DNA of 38,376 bases from NCBI GenBank assembly GCA_944388045.1, contig CALXHG010000019.1:1-38376 (forward strand), in the 5' to 3' direction. Made by a program: the position numbers and the translations under genes. Positions 1-9,661 of this stretch are shown piece by piece. The number at the start of each line of letters is the position of its first letter. Position 1 is the stretch's first letter. This stretch comes from an uncultured Clostridia bacterium (GTDB lineage Bacteria > Bacillota > Clostridia > TANB77 > CAG-508). Below the pieces are notes generated by a model, which was not told the DNA's origin, searched no databases, and saw only the letters and a list, made by a program, of their open reading frames with translations.

Positions 1-56
1 ACAAACAGCGAATTCCTTATTTTTTTAATAAATTGTCTGCTTTATACATTTTTTAA

Positions 57-736
57 CTATAAATATAAATTACTATTCTTTTTTTCTTTCTTAAATTTTT
101 CATAAACTGCTAATTGAGAAAATATAGCACAAAATAAACTAGGAATTATAGCATATCCTGCATTTACCTGTCCTTTATTTGATAAAACATATCCTGCACC
201 TATAAAAGTTAATATCATAAATATAAAAGTTAAAATTCTAAATATTTTTTCTTTTTTCATAACATCACACTCGAAATTCATTTCATTAATTGCTTTTCTT
301 AATTTAATTCTTAGTAATATTCCATATCCCCATATAAAGCAACCTATCGATATCACTATTATTTTTTGAATCATTGTTGTTGCTAGTAAAGATGTTAAAG
401 TCATTGTTATAACTATACCTGCAAATATTAAAATTTCTGTTAATATTTGCATATTTTCTAATTGATTTCTTGTTATTAAAATAGATAAAATATTTTTATC
501 TGACAATTTTTTCTGCTCATTTTCATTTAATTTCTTTCCTTCTAAAAGTTCATTTATAGTAATTTCTAATATATTACATAGTTCAGGCATTTTAGAAATA
601 TCTGGTAAATTTAATCCTCGTTCCCACTTTGAAACTGCATTAACACTTACATCCATTTTTTCTGCTAATTGTTCTTGAGTTAGTTTTTTTCTTTACGACA
701 TTCACTAATAAAATTACCAATTTTTATTTTTTCCAT
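57..736 (-). pseudogene. XRE-family transcriptional regulator with membrane tail, frameshifted near its start
   Basis: This encodes a helix-turn-helix DNA-binding domain followed by a membrane tail. The open frame starting at 656 begins inside the HTH (VSVNAVSKWERGLNLPDISKM). An ATG at 736 with an AAGGAGG site just upstream encodes MEKIKIGNFISECRKE in another frame. The two frames meet at a run of seven T on the plus strand (684-690); one more A in the sense strand gives a normal XRE start (RKEKKLTQEQLAEKMDVS). About four hydrophobic segments follow the HTH. The gene is therefore either truly frameshifted, decoded by slippage, or miscalled in the homopolymer. The family usually represses itself or a neighbouring gene; the target here is unknown. 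It lies at the end of the cargo part of the mobile element. Confidence 0.75.
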
Positions 737-842
737 AATAATTCCTCCTTTACTATTAAATATATCAAAATTATTATAAATTACCACATACCATAGGTTT
801 AATTTTATGATAAGTACTTAAAGTTTATTTTATAATTGTAAT

Positions 843-1183
843 TTATTTATTTTTCTTTATATAAATAAATCTACCAATCAAACTACCTATTAATGCTAAT
901 ACAAGATATGCAATCATAAATATTAATGCTGATGTATTATAAAATATTACCATTGTTGGAACAAATAAAATTGAAATTAGCAAAATTATCCATATATTAA
1001 AACCATATTTTTTAGACATTACTATGGAACTTATCAATGCGTATAATGAATTTATTATCCATAAATCTGTTAAAAATGTATAATAAACGCTATTTGAAAA
1101 TATATCATTTATTATGGGTATTATATTATATATTAATAGAGTTATAATTATCAAGATAACTATACTTCTTTTTTCTTATTCAT
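843..1183 (-). pseudogene. small hydrophobic membrane protein, frameshifted at the start
   Basis: A protein of about 112 residues with three to four predicted membrane helices and a lysine-rich end (IYIKKNK). I do not recognise the family. The long open frame has only a TTG at 1154. An ATG at 1183 preceded by AGGGA opens MNKKKEV and then stops. One additional A in the six-A run (plus-strand T run 1169-1174) joins them into MNKKKRSIVILIIITLLIY, a natural membrane-protein start. This is the same kind of homopolymer lesion as in the adjacent regulator. No catalytic motif is visible. Confidence 0.6.
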
Positions 1184-1215
1184 AATATTTCCCTACTTTC
1201 AAAGTATAATTAAAA

Positions 1216-1434
1216 TTACTTTTCTTTCTTATTTAATGTTAATTTTTTAACTTTAGAAGTGTCTTGGATGTAAGTTTCAGTATATCCACACTCTGGACAA
1301 ACAGCACATTTAAACTTGCCCAAATTATCTTTAAAAATTCCCTGTTGTGTAATTTTAATTCCGTATGCTCCTCCCTCAACTTTAATATCTAAATCTTCTA
1401 CCATTTCAGTATCACATCTTAAACATTTTCTCAT
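1216..1434 (-). CDS. small zinc-ribbon protein
   Basis: A 72-residue protein with two CxxC knuckles: CLRC at residues 4-7 and CPEC near residue 46, preceded by FKCAV. These would bind one zinc ion. The start is the ATG at 1434, six bases after AGGAGG. A TTG further upstream at 1452 would place the ribosome site inside the gene. The C-terminus is lysine-rich. Small proteins of this type are usually annotated as nucleic-acid-binding or unknown. It follows the hydrolase gene by 22 bp, so the two are probably cotranscribed. No specific function can be assigned. Confidence 0.75.
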   Translation of the reverse strand: MRKCLRCDTEMVEDLDIKVEGGAYGIKITQQGIFKDNLGKFKCAVCPECGYTETYIQDTSKVKKLTLNKKEK

Positions 1435-1456
1435 AACTATCCTCCTATACAAATTA

Positions 1457-2083
1457 CTATTTGTTTACAAAAAATTCCTTTATTATTTCTGCAAATTTTT
1501 CAGGTGCATCAATATTTACTTCGTGTCCTGCGTTTTTTATGATTTTTAATTCACTATTTTTTATATTTTCATTTAATTTATTTGCACTCTCTATATTTGC
1601 AGAATCTTTTTCTCCACATATAACCAAAGTATGGCATTTTAATTTTGATATTTTTTCTTTTATATTTAATTCAGCCATAGAGTTTGTTAATTGTATAAAA
1701 TTTTCCTTTGAAACACCCATATTTTCAAAAGTCCTTTTAGGCATAAGTTTAAATATAAAATTTTGTATTTTAAGTAATTTCTTCGGCATCTCGTAAGGTA
1801 CACCACAAAGTGTAATGGAATTTACTTTTTCAGGATGCAATATTGCATAATCAATGGCAAGTATTCCACCTAATGAAAGACCAACTAAATTTAATTTATC
1901 ACTAAATGAATTACAATAGTCTACAAATACTGTAAATACATTTTCATAAGTTAATTGATAGTTTTTAGCAATTTCAAACAGATTAGGTGTTTCAACATTT
2001 ATATTATCTTGATTTAATATTCCTTTTACTTTATCCCAACTTTTATATATTTGCCCTAGTCCGTGAACTAAAATATTTATCAT
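1457..2083 (-). CDS. alpha/beta hydrolase
   Basis: A 208-residue cytoplasmic alpha/beta-hydrolase fold enzyme. Visible signatures are the N-terminal HG (residues 7-8, oxyanion side), the nucleophile elbow GLSLGG with Ser70, the acid in CGEKD (Asp160) and the base in AGHEVN (His187). The spacing is normal and the length is on the short side for the family, with a small cap domain around residues 95-145. An AGGAG site precedes the ATG. Family members cleave esters, amides or C-C bonds in small molecules; the substrate cannot be read from the sequence. It lies in the cargo tail of the element, just upstream of the zinc-ribbon gene. Confidence 0.88.
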   Translation of the reverse strand: MINILVHGLGQIYKSWDKVKGILNQDNINVETPNLFEIAKNYQLTYENVFTVFVDYCNSFSDKLNLVGLSLGGILAIDYAILHPEKVNSITLCGVPYEMPKKLLKIQNFIFKLMPKRTFENMGVSKENFIQLTNSMAELNIKEKISKLKCHTLVICGEKDSANIESANKLNENIKNSELKIIKNAGHEVNIDAPEKFAEIIKEFFVNK

Positions 2084-2106
2084 TTTTTAATCTCCTATAT
2101 CAGTTA

Positions 2107-2397
2107 CTATTTTAATGTTTCATATATTTTAAGTAACCTTAAAATTAAATAGTCCATCTGTTCTGTATCATTTCCTTTAGCAAGTTCATTTTTTCTTTTT
2201 CTGTCTAACGAATTTATTATGACCCCAAGATCATATCTATCAGCTTTCATTTTATTTTTTAATTTTCCTATGGCTTCATTAACAATATCTGTGTACTTAT
2301 TCTCTTGTATTAATTCTGTCCTTAATTCGTTTAACGCATATAAAATTATTCTTTGTTCCTCATCAGATAATTCAATTTTTGCTTTCCTTTTAAACAT
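2107..2397 (-). CDS. hypothetical 96-residue protein
   Basis: A small charged, largely helical protein (MFKRKAKIELSDEEQRIILYALNEL at its start) with no membrane segment or metal motif. I do not recognise a family with certainty. The ATG at 2397 has GGAG nine bases upstream. The ATG at 2412 overlaps that GGAG and is less likely. It lies between the helicase-methylase gene and the hydrolase, 60 bp after the helicase stop, on the same strand. An accessory role in the element is only a guess. Confidence 0.65.
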   Translation of the reverse strand: MFKRKAKIELSDEEQRIILYALNELRTELIQENKYTDIVNEAIGKLKNKMKADRYDLGVIINSLDRKRKNELAKGNDTEQMDYLILRLLKIYETLK

Positions 2398-2458
2398 TAT
2401 AATTTTCTCCATAACTTATTTTTATATTTCAAGGAAATTATACCATAAGAACTTTAAA

Positions 2459-4051
2459 TTAACAACGTTCTGGAGATTTTTTATTAGTCTGTCTTTCTTC
2501 TTTTTCTTCTTTTTCTTCTTGCTCATCTCCTAACATTTCGTGAGCATTGTCATTTATTTTTAATTCTGCATTTATTTTGTCTAGTTTTTGTAATTTTTCT
2601 TTTAATTCCTGCTCTTTAGGAAATTCTTTTTGTATTTCTTGTTTTGCATTTTCTAGTTGAAACATTGTATTATCTAGTTTTTCCCTTTCTGTTGGTATAT
2701 CTTTAGCTATATTTTCTAAACAATTATTTATTCTAGTTATATTACCATTTATATCAGTTCCTAAATCTATGGAATAACTAAATTTATTTTTTAGTTTTAG
2801 CTTAATATTTTTTGAAAACGAGTCAAAACTAATAGTCATATTGAAACCTCTATATTCTCCAATATCTTTTTCTTCCATACTTTTTAAATTTTGTACACAC
2901 TCTAATAATTTTTTACCTGCGTCTTGCTTTTCAGAATATATAATACCCTCTAATTTCATAGGAGAAAATCCGTCTTTATTAGGTTTGGTATATTCTTCTA
3001 ATTTTACTGTATCTTCTTCCATTGCAGCTATTTTATTATTTAGTCTTGCTATTTCTTCTGGAAAATATTTTATAACTTTATCTTGCAGAGAATATCTTTG
3101 ATTCATAAATTCTTGTTTCAATAACTTTAGTTTTGAAACTTCTGTGTCTAGTGTTGTTTTTTCCAAAATTAATGGGTTTCCTGTAGCTAGTGCCTTGATT
3201 TCGCCATAAGTTAGAGCCTTATCATCAATATCTTCCATAGTTCGTGCTGGAGTCTTTGATGTCATTATTTGAGATATGAATTTTTGCTTTTGTTCTACTA
3301 ATTGGTACATATAGCTATCAAATGTTTTCTCTGTTACATAGTAATAAACATATACATTTTTATTATCATTATGCTGTCTAATCATTCTACCATTTCTTTG
3401 AGTTAAATCTGACGGTTTCCATGCACAGTCTAAATGATGAGTCGCAATTAATTTATCTTGAACATTAGTACCTGCTCCCATTTTTTGTGTTGATCCCATA
3501 AGCACTCTTACTGTTCCTTGTCTTACTTTGCTAAATAATTCTTTCTTTTTTACCTCTGTATCTGCCTCATGAATAAAAGCTATTTCATTTGGTGGTATTC
3601 CCATTTGAATTAGCTTTTTTCTTAATTCATTATATACATCTGTAAACTCTTCTTTTTCATAACCTTTCAAGTCTTTTGGTGTAGATAAATCACAAAATAC
3701 CATCTGTGTTGATTTTTTATCTTGATTTTCATTCCATATTCTATAAATATTATCTGCACAAGAGTTAACTTTACTGCTTTCTGCATCTGGTAATAAAGGA
3801 TTCATAAGTCTTTGGTCTAAAGCAAGTTTTCTTCCTTCATTAGTAATTTTAAGCATATTATCTTGTGTTGCATCTACTGCTCCATTTCTGATATTTTCTG
3901 CTCTTTCTCCTAATTGTTGCACCATTTCTTGTTGTATTTCACTTGGTTTTACTACTACATTTATATTTTCAAAATCTGGTATTGGTAAGTTCAAAGTATC
4001 AGCTGTTTGAATATCAGCTATTTCTTTAAACATTGACATTAACTCTGGCAA
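2459..4051 (-). CDS. C-terminal part of the giant SNF2-type helicase/methylase (after a frameshift)
   Basis: This is the second RecA-like helicase lobe and tail of the protein whose first part lies at 4083-9362. It carries motif V (GSTQKMGAGTNVQ, residues 186-198) and motif VI (QRNGRMIRQ, residues 218-226), then a long charged coiled-coil-like C-terminus ending in EEKEEKEERQ. The Met taken as start (PELMSMFKEIADIQTADTLNLP) is internal to the family's conserved block, and no ribosome site precedes it. The preceding frame ends 32 bp upstream. Removing one base at 4097 fuses the two parts in frame. After the break the frame stays open and conserved for 530 codons, so the lesion is very recent or a sequencing error. 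Confidence 0.9.
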   Translation of the reverse strand: MPELMSMFKEIADIQTADTLNLPIPDFENINVVVKPSEIQQEMVQQLGERAENIRNGAVDATQDNMLKITNEGRKLALDQRLMNPLLPDAESSKVNSCADNIYRIWNENQDKKSTQMVFCDLSTPKDLKGYEKEEFTDVYNELRKKLIQMGIPPNEIAFIHEADTEVKKKELFSKVRQGTVRVLMGSTQKMGAGTNVQDKLIATHHLDCAWKPSDLTQRNGRMIRQHNDNKNVYVYYYVTEKTFDSYMYQLVEQKQKFISQIMTSKTPARTMEDIDDKALTYGEIKALATGNPLILEKTTLDTEVSKLKLLKQEFMNQRYSLQDKVIKYFPEEIARLNNKIAAMEEDTVKLEEYTKPNKDGFSPMKLEGIIYSEKQDAGKKLLECVQNLKSMEEKDIGEYRGFNMTISFDSFSKNIKLKLKNKFSYSIDLGTDINGNITRINNCLENIAKDIPTEREKLDNTMFQLENAKQEIQKEFPKEQELKEKLQKLDKINAELKINDNAHEMLGDEQEEKEEKEERQTNKKSPERC

Positions 4052-4082
4052 ATTATGAAATTTAGCAAATCTAGTTTTAGTT

Positions 4083-7000
4083 CTATAGCCAGTTCCGCTC
4101 AGGTGCCAATTCTATCGCTGTTACTGTTTCTCCAAAAGTAGAAGCCCAATTATCAAAATGGTCAAGTCCGTTTTTCTTTAGCTCGTCATATTGCAAATAT
4201 CTTTGCATAGTGTATAATTCTGCCATACTATTTGAAACTGGTGTTCCTGTCGCAAATACTGTTCCTTTTCCATTTGTAATCTCGTCTAAATATCTACATT
4301 TCATAAATAAATCAGTAGATTTTTGAGCTTCTGTTTGAGCAATACCACCTACATTACGCATTTTAGTATATAAAAATAAGTTTTTATAGTTATGAGCCTC
4401 ATCTACAAATAGCTTATCAACTCCTAATTCTTCAAAAGTTACTACATCATCTTTTCTCTCTTGTTTATTCAGCTTTTCAAGTCTTGTTTCTAAAGATCTT
4501 TTCGTTTTTTCTAATTGCTTAATTGTATAATATTCTCCTTTATTAGCTTTTTCTTCAGCTATTCCACTAGTTATATCATTTATTTGCTCTTGTAATATAG
4601 CCTTTTGTCTTTCTACTGACATAGGTATTTTTTCAAACTGACTATGTCCAATAATAATTGCATCAAATTCTCCTGTTGCTATTCTACTACAAAATTTCTT
4701 TCTATTCTTTGTTTCAAAGTCTTTTTTAGTAGCAACTAAAATATTTGCACTTGGATATAAATCTAAAAATTCTGATGCAAATTGCTCTATTATATGGTTT
4801 GGAACTACAAAAAGAGATTTATTACATAAGCCTAATCTTTTTGACTCCATTGCACTTGCTACCATTTCATAAGTTTTTCCTGCACCTACTTCGTGAGCTA
4901 GCAAGACATTTTTTCCATAAAGTACATGAGCAACAGCATTTAATTGATGAGGTCTTAATTTCTTTTCTGGATTCATTCCTACAAATTCTATATGTGATCC
5001 GTCATATTCACGAGGTCTTATTGAATTAAATTTATCATTATAAAGTCTTACAAGTTTATTTCTTCTATCTGGATCCTCCCATATCCAATTTAGAAAAGCC
5101 TCTTTTATTGCATCTTGCTTACTTGAGGCAATAGCTGTTTCTTTTTTATTTAATACTCTTTGCTTTCTTCCATCATCATCTATAATAGTATCAAATACTT
5201 TGACATCTTTTAAATTAAGAGTTTGCTCTATAATTTTATATGCATTTATTCTTGTTGTACCATAAGTAGAATATGCTTTTACATTATCTCTATCTTCACT
5301 TTTTCCTTCTATGTACCATTCAGAAGTTATATTTGAATATTTAACATGAATGTCCCATCTATTATATCTTGGTGTTTCAAGTAATTCAAAGATAAATTGT
5401 CTAATTATCTCTGGTGGAATCCATGTAGAACCTAATTTTACACCTATTTCACTTGCCCTTAAATCTTTAGGAATAACTTCTTTTAGTTTTTCTACATTTA
5501 TATTGAAACTAGAATCTTCTTTTGCAAATTCTTCTGCAATTTTTAGTTTTTCTCTAACATTACCAGACAAATATTCATCAGCAGTTACCCAATTATTATG
5601 ATTACCCCTGTCTGGAACTCTAAATATAACTCCTTGCAGACTTTCTATAATTTTGTCTATATCTATTTCACAAAGATTATGCATATAATCTAAATCAACT
5701 TTTGCTCTTTCTTTTATAGATATAATAAGTGCTTCATCTGCTGTATCTACCTTTGTTATTTGTCTTTTAGCTTTTATTGTTCTTTTACTGAACATATCTG
5801 CTTTTCCAACAAATTTACCTTCTCCGTCTAATTTTTCAAGAGAACATAATAAAAAGAAACTACTATCATTTGAAAAAGCATTTTCATTAGCTCGTGAATT
5901 AATTAGTCCATACTCTTTAGTAAATCTATCATATAGTTCATTTAACTTGTTTTGAGCAATATGTATATATTCATCTGATCTATCTTCTAATTGAAAATCT
6001 ATTAATTCTCTAACTTGTTCTCTTAAAGCAATTAATCCTTTTATTCTATTTTGATTAGTTAATGGTAAATTATCTTGCAAATACATTCTCGAGTTTTCTC
6101 TAAAGTAAATCTTATCATCAATAACTGTATATGAGAAATTTTTTACATTTGGTCTTGCAGGAATTGAAGTATCTTCCTGTTCTACTTCATTTTCAATAAT
6201 ATAATCTTGTAACTCTCCATGAATATTAGTAATAGCATAATTTAATTGTTCTTCTAAAGATATAGTATTATCAGCTTTGCAAGTTGAATCATATCCATAA
6301 GCAGTAGAAACAATTTCCATATTTCCTAATATCATTTCTGGATTATCTACAAAATACTTATTCATTGTAATGTCATTTTCATTTTTATCAAGATATACCC
6401 AATCTGGCATTATATCTGTTAGACTTTCCCTTTTTTGTAGGAATATAATATCTGATGTTACTTTAGTTCCTGCATTTTTTGTAAATGTATTGTCTGGCAA
6501 TCTTATAGCTCCTAACAAATCTGCTCTTTGTGCAATATATTTTCTTACTTCTATATTTTCCTTATCCATAGTACCTTTAGAAGTTATAAAGGCAATAATT
6601 CCTCCAGGTCTAACTTTATCAAGAGTTTTAGCAAAGAAATAATCATGGATTAAAAAATTATTTTTATCATATCTACTATCATTTACTTTAAAATCCCCAA
6701 AAGGAACATTCCCTATTGCAACATCAAAAAATGAGTCTGGTAAATCTGTTTTCTCATATCCTTCCACTCTTATATCTGCTTTTTGATATAACTGCTTTGC
6801 AATTCTTCCACTTATAGAATCAAGTTCTATACCATATAAATTAGAGTTCTGTAATCCATTTGGTAACATTCCTAAAAAATTACCAGTTCCACAACTTGGC
6901 TCTAAAATATTCGCTTGTTCTACTCCCATATTTTGTAATGTTTGATATATTGCACTAATAACTACTGGTGGAGTATAGAAAGCTGTTAGTGTAGATGCTC

Positions 7001-9362
7001 TTGCAGATTCATATTCTTCTGTTGAGAGTAATCCTTTTAGTGTGTTATATTCTTCACTCCAACTAGTTTTCTTTTCATCAAAAACATCTGGTAGTCCACC
7101 CCAACCCACATAATTCGACAATATTTTTTGTTCATTTTCATTTGCTAGTCTTTTTTCCTCTTCTAACTTCTTTAGTAATCTTATAGCTTCAATATTTCTT
7201 GCTACTTTTTCTTTTGGAGTACCTTCCCCTAAAGAATTATCATCAATATGGTAATTTATTTTTTCTTGTGTTTTATAATATTCTTCTCTATCTAGTGGTT
7301 TCCCCTTTTCTTCTCTTGCTTTAAATAAATTTATTACATTTTGTGCTTGCTCAATGTAACTTTCTTTTGTTTCATCTTTTCTTTTTTCAGGATTCTCTAA
7401 ATTATCAATAAATTCTTGACTAACTTCTTCTAAATCTTTATTTATAAGTTCTTTAATATCTGTAAATTCTGCTAACCTTTTTCTAATATCTGATAAAGTT
7501 TGATTTTCTTCATTATCAGAATATTCTAGTAATCCACCATCTTGTTCTACACCGTATTTATCATATATAGAATAGTAATAGCCTTCTTCGTTTGTATGAA
7601 AATGAAAATAATTGCCATTAGGTAATTTATAATTTTTTTCAATATTCTCTGTATTTATCTCTGTTTGATAATTTTCCATTTCTTTATTTAAAACTTTATC
7701 AAACATCCATTTTTCATCTTCATATTCATTTTGTAACCAGTTTTGATAATCTTCTTTTTCTTCTTTGATAAAATATTGATCTGATGAAATAATTTCTCCA
7801 ATTCTTTTTTCTATTGTGTTCCAATTTACTTGAAGATTATTTTCAAAACCACTTTTAGAAAGTTTTAACCCTTTGCCTGGTGTATATTCTACCCATATTC
7901 CTTCAAGTCCTTTAAATCCATTTGTACCAAAATAATTAAATTCCGATTTTAAGAAATCTATTCTTTCTTTAGAAGAAAATGTTTCTTGATATAGTCTATA
8001 CACTCTAAATTTTCCATTCTCATGTCCTGTACCATTTTTTAATGCTATATCTACCATTTCTTGTGTAAAAGTAAAAGCAGGAGTATTTCCTACTTCTGCT
8101 TGTGTTTGTATAATATTTTTTTGTTCATCTACACTAGGTAAATCTTTTATTGGTGGTATATAAGAATCTGTAAATAAGTTTAATTGTAAATCAATTCCTG
8201 TATCACTATTTCTTCTGCTTGATTTTTTATTGCGTTCATTTCCTGTACCCAAAGCATTTGATTTTGTGCTTTCAAATTCTCGTCTATCTTGTTCTTCTCT
8301 GCTAGGCTCTTGATTATCTCTTTCAACATTTTCTGTGCTGTCATTTCTATTTCTCCTAAATGTTCCTCCATTTTGCAATCTAGCATTAATTCCTCGTATA
8401 GTCCTTTTTTGTATTCTTTTAGGTATTTCTCTCTCATTCTCGAGAATCTGCCTTGTGGTATTTGTTTGATTTTTGGTAGTGCTACTTGTGGTATCTGGTA
8501 ATCTCCCATTTGTTTGTATTCTATCTTCATCATAATCATTTCTCCCTTCATTATTTTTATTTTCATTATTATGATAATTAATTTTTTGATTATTTACAAA
8601 TGTACGATTTATATTTTTTTCAAAATTTCTAACACTTGAAGCAATTTCTCTTATAATTTGTTCTGATATATCGCTCGTGGCTGCACCTAATCTTGATATA
8701 ACACTTTTAGTATCAAATTGTTTTATTAGTTCAAAATCATTATAACTAAAATGCTCTAAAGGATCTATTCCACATCTATTTAAAGTCATATATGAAATAG
8801 AATTTATCAATATACCTTTAAACAATGATTCTAATTCATTTTCACTTAAATTTTGTAAGGAACTATTTTCTAAAACATCTCTTAAATCTACTAAATAATC
8901 TTGATAATTATCTTCTACTAAGTTCATTGAGCTTGAATAAATAGCTTCAGCCAGATTACTTTTTATCTCTAAATTGCCAAAACTATTTTCTAATGTTTCT
9001 ATTAGTCCATTTTCATAAGAAGATTTTACTTCCCACAATTTTAGGTTTCTATTTATACCACTATGTGTATCTGAAATATCAAATACATGCCTTAAGACAC
9101 TTCTACCATCTTCAATAGAAATTAGAGCTATACCTTTAGCACCTTTGTTAACCCACCTTTTTAGTTTGTTATTCCATGTTTCTATATCTGCACAAGCAGT
9201 TGCATTTGGTTTTTGAGCATAAATTAGCACTTGTTCATTAAAAGAATATTTATAATTATTACTTGCCGTATTTAAGAATTTTGTCCAGTCTTCACCATTT
9301 TGTGTGATTTCTTTTAATGTTTCATTTGCCATTTCATTAACTAACTGATATTTATTAGGCAT
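4083..9362 (-). CDS. ArdC-N / N6-adenine methylase / SNF2 helicase mega-protein, N-terminal 1759 residues
   Basis: A giant protein of a kind common on Firmicutes conjugative elements and related in architecture to the phage P1 antirestriction protein DarB. Residues 1-100 look like the ArdC/DUF1738 N-domain (YSFNEQVLIYAQKPNATACA). A charged low-complexity linker lies around 260-400. An N6-methylase core has motif I EPSCGTGNF near residue 820 and the NVPFGDF catalytic motif near 883. The first SNF2 helicase lobe has HEVGAGKT near 1490, VDEAHNYKN near 1654 and FATGTPVSNS near 1703. The frame ends early after an extra C at 4097 (sense GAG-C-GGAACT); the rest follows at 2459-4051. The start ATG overlaps the stop of the upstream 75-residue gene (TAATG), so translation is coupled. 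The likely role is protection or modification of transferred DNA, which is an inference from family knowledge. Confidence 0.92.
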   Translation of the reverse strand: MPNKYQLVNEMANETLKEITQNGEDWTKFLNTASNNYKYSFNEQVLIYAQKPNATACADIETWNNKLKRWVNKGAKGIALISIEDGRSVLRHVFDISDTHSGINRNLKLWEVKSSYENGLIETLENSFGNLEIKSNLAEAIYSSSMNLVEDNYQDYLVDLRDVLENSSLQNLSENELESLFKGILINSISYMTLNRCGIDPLEHFSYNDFELIKQFDTKSVISRLGAATSDISEQIIREIASSVRNFEKNINRTFVNNQKINYHNNENKNNEGRNDYDEDRIQTNGRLPDTTSSTTKNQTNTTRQILENEREIPKRIQKRTIRGINARLQNGGTFRRNRNDSTENVERDNQEPSREEQDRREFESTKSNALGTGNERNKKSSRRNSDTGIDLQLNLFTDSYIPPIKDLPSVDEQKNIIQTQAEVGNTPAFTFTQEMVDIALKNGTGHENGKFRVYRLYQETFSSKERIDFLKSEFNYFGTNGFKGLEGIWVEYTPGKGLKLSKSGFENNLQVNWNTIEKRIGEIISSDQYFIKEEKEDYQNWLQNEYEDEKWMFDKVLNKEMENYQTEINTENIEKNYKLPNGNYFHFHTNEEGYYYSIYDKYGVEQDGGLLEYSDNEENQTLSDIRKRLAEFTDIKELINKDLEEVSQEFIDNLENPEKRKDETKESYIEQAQNVINLFKAREEKGKPLDREEYYKTQEKINYHIDDNSLGEGTPKEKVARNIEAIRLLKKLEEEKRLANENEQKILSNYVGWGGLPDVFDEKKTSWSEEYNTLKGLLSTEEYESARASTLTAFYTPPVVISAIYQTLQNMGVEQANILEPSCGTGNFLGMLPNGLQNSNLYGIELDSISGRIAKQLYQKADIRVEGYEKTDLPDSFFDVAIGNVPFGDFKVNDSRYDKNNFLIHDYFFAKTLDKVRPGGIIAFITSKGTMDKENIEVRKYIAQRADLLGAIRLPDNTFTKNAGTKVTSDIIFLQKRESLTDIMPDWVYLDKNENDITMNKYFVDNPEMILGNMEIVSTAYGYDSTCKADNTISLEEQLNYAITNIHGELQDYIIENEVEQEDTSIPARPNVKNFSYTVIDDKIYFRENSRMYLQDNLPLTNQNRIKGLIALREQVRELIDFQLEDRSDEYIHIAQNKLNELYDRFTKEYGLINSRANENAFSNDSSFFLLCSLEKLDGEGKFVGKADMFSKRTIKAKRQITKVDTADEALIISIKERAKVDLDYMHNLCEIDIDKIIESLQGVIFRVPDRGNHNNWVTADEYLSGNVREKLKIAEEFAKEDSSFNINVEKLKEVIPKDLRASEIGVKLGSTWIPPEIIRQFIFELLETPRYNRWDIHVKYSNITSEWYIEGKSEDRDNVKAYSTYGTTRINAYKIIEQTLNLKDVKVFDTIIDDDGRKQRVLNKKETAIASSKQDAIKEAFLNWIWEDPDRRNKLVRLYNDKFNSIRPREYDGSHIEFVGMNPEKKLRPHQLNAVAHVLYGKNVLLAHEVGAGKTYEMVASAMESKRLGLCNKSLFVVPNHIIEQFASEFLDLYPSANILVATKKDFETKNRKKFCSRIATGEFDAIIIGHSQFEKIPMSVERQKAILQEQINDITSGIAEEKANKGEYYTIKQLEKTKRSLETRLEKLNKQERKDDVVTFEELGVDKLFVDEAHNYKNLFLYTKMRNVGGIAQTEAQKSTDLFMKCRYLDEITNGKGTVFATGTPVSNSMAELYTMQRYLQYDELKKNGLDHFDNWASTFGETVTAIELAPERNWL

Positions 9363-9589
9363 TAGGTTTCCTCCTTTCTTTCTACTTTTGATTTATAATT
9401 GAAATACTCTAATGTATTATGATTTTTTATACATTCTCTGAGTGCTATTATATTTAAAACATGTGGATCATTTGTTATGTCTTTTAAATCTTCAATTTTT
9501 AAATTCGAAATAGCTTTTTCACTTGCTTTTCCTATATTAATTAATTTATCATATGTTGCATTTCTTGTTATTTCTTTTTTTCTTGGCAT
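9362..9589 (-). CDS. small charged protein coupled to the helicase gene
   Basis: A 75-residue basic, helical protein (MPRKKEITRNATYDKLINIG at the start) with no recognised domain. A GAGGTGG ribosome site lies four bases before the ATG. Its TAA overlaps the ATG of the giant helicase by one base, so the two products are probably made together and may work together. An intrinsic terminator stands only about 30 bp upstream, leaving no room for a normal promoter. Expression therefore depends on readthrough from the adhesin gene or on an unseen start. Function unknown. Confidence 0.75.
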   Translation of the reverse strand: MPRKKEITRNATYDKLINIGKASEKAISNLKIEDLKDITNDPHVLNIIALRECIKNHNTLEYFNYKSKVERKEET

Positions 9590-9617
9590 TTTACCACCTC
9601 ACTTTAAGTAAAAGTAA

Positions 9618-9653
9618 AGAGAGATTAACTTTTAATAATAAGTTAATCCCTCT
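9618..9653 (-). terminator. intrinsic terminator after the adhesin gene
   Basis: A 14-bp stem (9618-9631 with 9640-9653, one G-T pair, 8-base loop) lies just downstream of the adhesin stop codon on the minus strand. It is followed by a T-rich stretch (TTTACTTTTAC). The next gene's ribosome site begins about 20 bp further on. Confidence 0.8.
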
Positions 9654-9661
9654 AGTTTTAA

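Noticed and set aside
8180..8566. 128-codon open frame inside the helicase/methylase gene, same strand, other frame
   Set aside because: It overlaps the low-complexity charged linker of the giant gene, has a skewed composition and no ribosome site, and the main frame is the one that matches the family on both sides.
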